From Theristus sp. LFF4_11 (Eukaryota > Nematoda > Chromadorea > Monhysterida > Xyalidae), in NCBI GenBank assembly GCA_030248135.1, contig JASANC010005718.1, positions 1 through 16,844 on the forward strand: a DNA stretch of 16,844 nt. Reading direction: 5' to 3'. Below, one piece after another: positions 15,525 through 16,844 of the stretch. The notes beneath the pieces were generated by a model. That model saw nothing but the letters and a program-made list of their open reading frames with translations, was not told the DNA's origin and searched no databases. Numbering within the stretch: the first letter of the stretch is position 1; each line of letters starts with the position of its first letter. The translations under genes were made by a program, and so were the position numbers.

Positions 15525-15689
15525 CTGAAAAAACACAAACATCGACATAGGCGAGACAATACTGTGATCTGGGTATACAATCGCTGTACAACTAGCTGAT
15601 TGGTTGGTGGAAAACCTAGGCTGCATGCACTTTTTAAGCACAGAATTTGAAAAACACATGTTCGATTTCGAAGTCAGTGAATAAAAATC

Positions 15690-16440
15690 GACGAACGTGC
15701 GTGTTGCTGACGCTGACCAATGGTGTCACTGTCAGAATGACGGCGATAAAACGAAACATGATTGCTTTGTTCATGCGTTAGAACACTGTTAACACAAGCT
15801 TTAAACACACCGACGCTTTGCTTCCCATAGGCTAAAAACTGAACAACGGATAAGTTCCGAAACCAACAGAACTTTGGCATCTATTCGTGGTTGACAGAAA
15901 GAAATGAGAGGAAACGGAATAGTTTTTAAGGCGGGATAGCGGGATCGGTTGGTGATCCAAAGTGGGTGGACTTCTGTCAGCCAGCACTATAAGCCTAATT
16001 GGTTTGTCGGTTTTGAATCTTTGAAGTTTTTTCTCAAAATATCGTTATCCTTTATAATCTTGAACGATTTTCTGAACGAACACTTTTCTTTTCCCACAAA
16101 ACAGCTGCCGCGTTTCGGTAGCTGCTTAATGAAATTTGCTGAACTGTAGCAGAAAAAAACTTAGTCAGACAGAGACCATCAGTCTTTTTGAGTTTTGTGA
16201 AAGTCGTGGCACAGAAACCAGTGGCAGCGGTTGGTGGTACATATCCCAACTCAAGTTCAGACACGGATTGTGCACCACACGTTCTATTAACAGTTTACAT
16301 TGCGCACGTACGGCACGAGTCAGCGTTTTTTTGTACTTTTTTCATCATCACTTTGCACATTTTAACACTTTTTTGATTGTTTGGTTTTCACCTCACTTTA
16401 AAAACTACTCTCGAACGATTTTCGCGGTAAAAAATAAAAC
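15690..16440. other. Stretch without a supported gene
   Basis: Mixed AT-rich sequence with only short open frames on both strands (for example a 70-codon minus frame ending near 16264 with no ATG at its start). Nothing here could be identified. Confidence 0.4.
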
Positions 16441-16446
16441 AAAACT

Positions 16447-16740
16447 TTCCTGGCTCAATTGCCAGCACACTCGCCTTCAACCCCGAAAGTGACGGGTTCG
16501 ATCCCCCACGGAGGATGACAAACTGCCGCCAGTGTAAATGAGGCAGTCCTTCATGGCGGGATCAGCCGCATCACAGACTAGGAGTTGTCTTTTCAAAAAT
16601 TCCAACATAATTTTCAAACATGTGTGCAGGTGCGAAAGAATGACCAGAATAGCACGAAGAGTCCATTAGTTTAAAAAACGCCTCAAATTTGGGTTTCTGA
16701 TCTCTTGTTTCTTTGTTTGTTCACAGAAAAAAACCACTGC
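16447..16740 (+). mobile_element. tRNA-derived SINE candidate
   Basis: An A-box-like TGGCTCAATTGCC begins at 16451 and a good B box, GGTTCGATCCC, lies at 16495-16505, spaced as in pol III tRNA promoters. The cloverleaf does not pair well, so this is a tRNA-derived head rather than a working tRNA gene. The body (16542-16699) recurs in opposite orientation at 14705-14870, which supports a dispersed repeat. The 3' end is not sharply defined. Confidence 0.55.
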
Positions 16741-16844
16741 AGATGCTTGTTCTTAATAAAAACTACCGCCAAAGTTCTATTTTTAACAACGCATTACCCT
16801 TTCAAAATTCTCATTCACTCACTTTTTTATAACTCAAGACACTA

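Noticed and set aside
16447..16520. A functional tRNA gene
   Set aside because: A and B boxes are present but the acceptor, anticodon and T stems pair poorly; a tRNA-derived SINE head fits better.

Overview
The window is invertebrate-like eukaryotic DNA. It has GT-AG introns, a multi-exon metazoan housekeeping gene, several small transposon families and a recent retroelement insertion. The species cannot be named from this sequence.

Left part (1-6936): a head-to-tail tandem of a Penelope-like retroelement (PLE). Copy A runs off the left edge and ends near 1607. Copy B is one complete 5.33-kb unit, about 1608-6936. The main ORF (ORF2) has an N-terminal GIY-YIG endonuclease with zinc-binding Cys/His residues, a CxC linker motif and a C-terminal reverse transcriptase. 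This is the permuted domain order of Naiad-type PLEs. The two copies are about 99% identical over their shared 1.6 kb and both frames are intact, so the insertion is young.

The most interesting point is the unit's layout. Each unit carries, downstream of ORF2, a short RG-rich coding exon with a good ATG and a phase-0 splice donor. The matching phase-0 acceptor and a 241-codon second exon (coiled coil, RRM-like core, Lys-rich tail) lie in the NEXT unit, before its ORF2. An intact ORF1 gene therefore exists only across a tandem junction (exon 1 in A, 1323-1496; exon 2 in B, 2252-2977). The intron between them holds an array of 40-bp units that fold as paired hairpins with compensatory changes. 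Other structured features are a hammerhead-like core just after the ORF2 stop and a GC-rich structured block directly before ORF2, which has no in-frame AUG ahead of its zinc-finger region.

Middle part (7194-12125, minus strand): eight exons encode about the first 400 residues of a transportin-1/karyopherin-beta2 importin. All eight junctions keep phase and the order follows the known protein. The rest of the gene must lie left of the window if it is intact, so the PLE tandem sits, in antisense, in the intron after exon 8. Introns 1 and 2 hold a hAT-like MITE and a 175-bp palindromic element. A second copy of the MITE lies just upstream of the start codon with a perfect 8-bp target duplication.

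Right part (12718-16844): mostly repeats. These are a 730-bp element with terminal inverted repeats, 24-bp and related AT-rich tandem repeats, two imperfect local duplications, a CA-rich tract, and two oppositely oriented copies of a repeat, one with a tRNA-like pol III head (a probable SINE). A pair of possible minus-strand exons near 15.2-15.5 kb is not identified.
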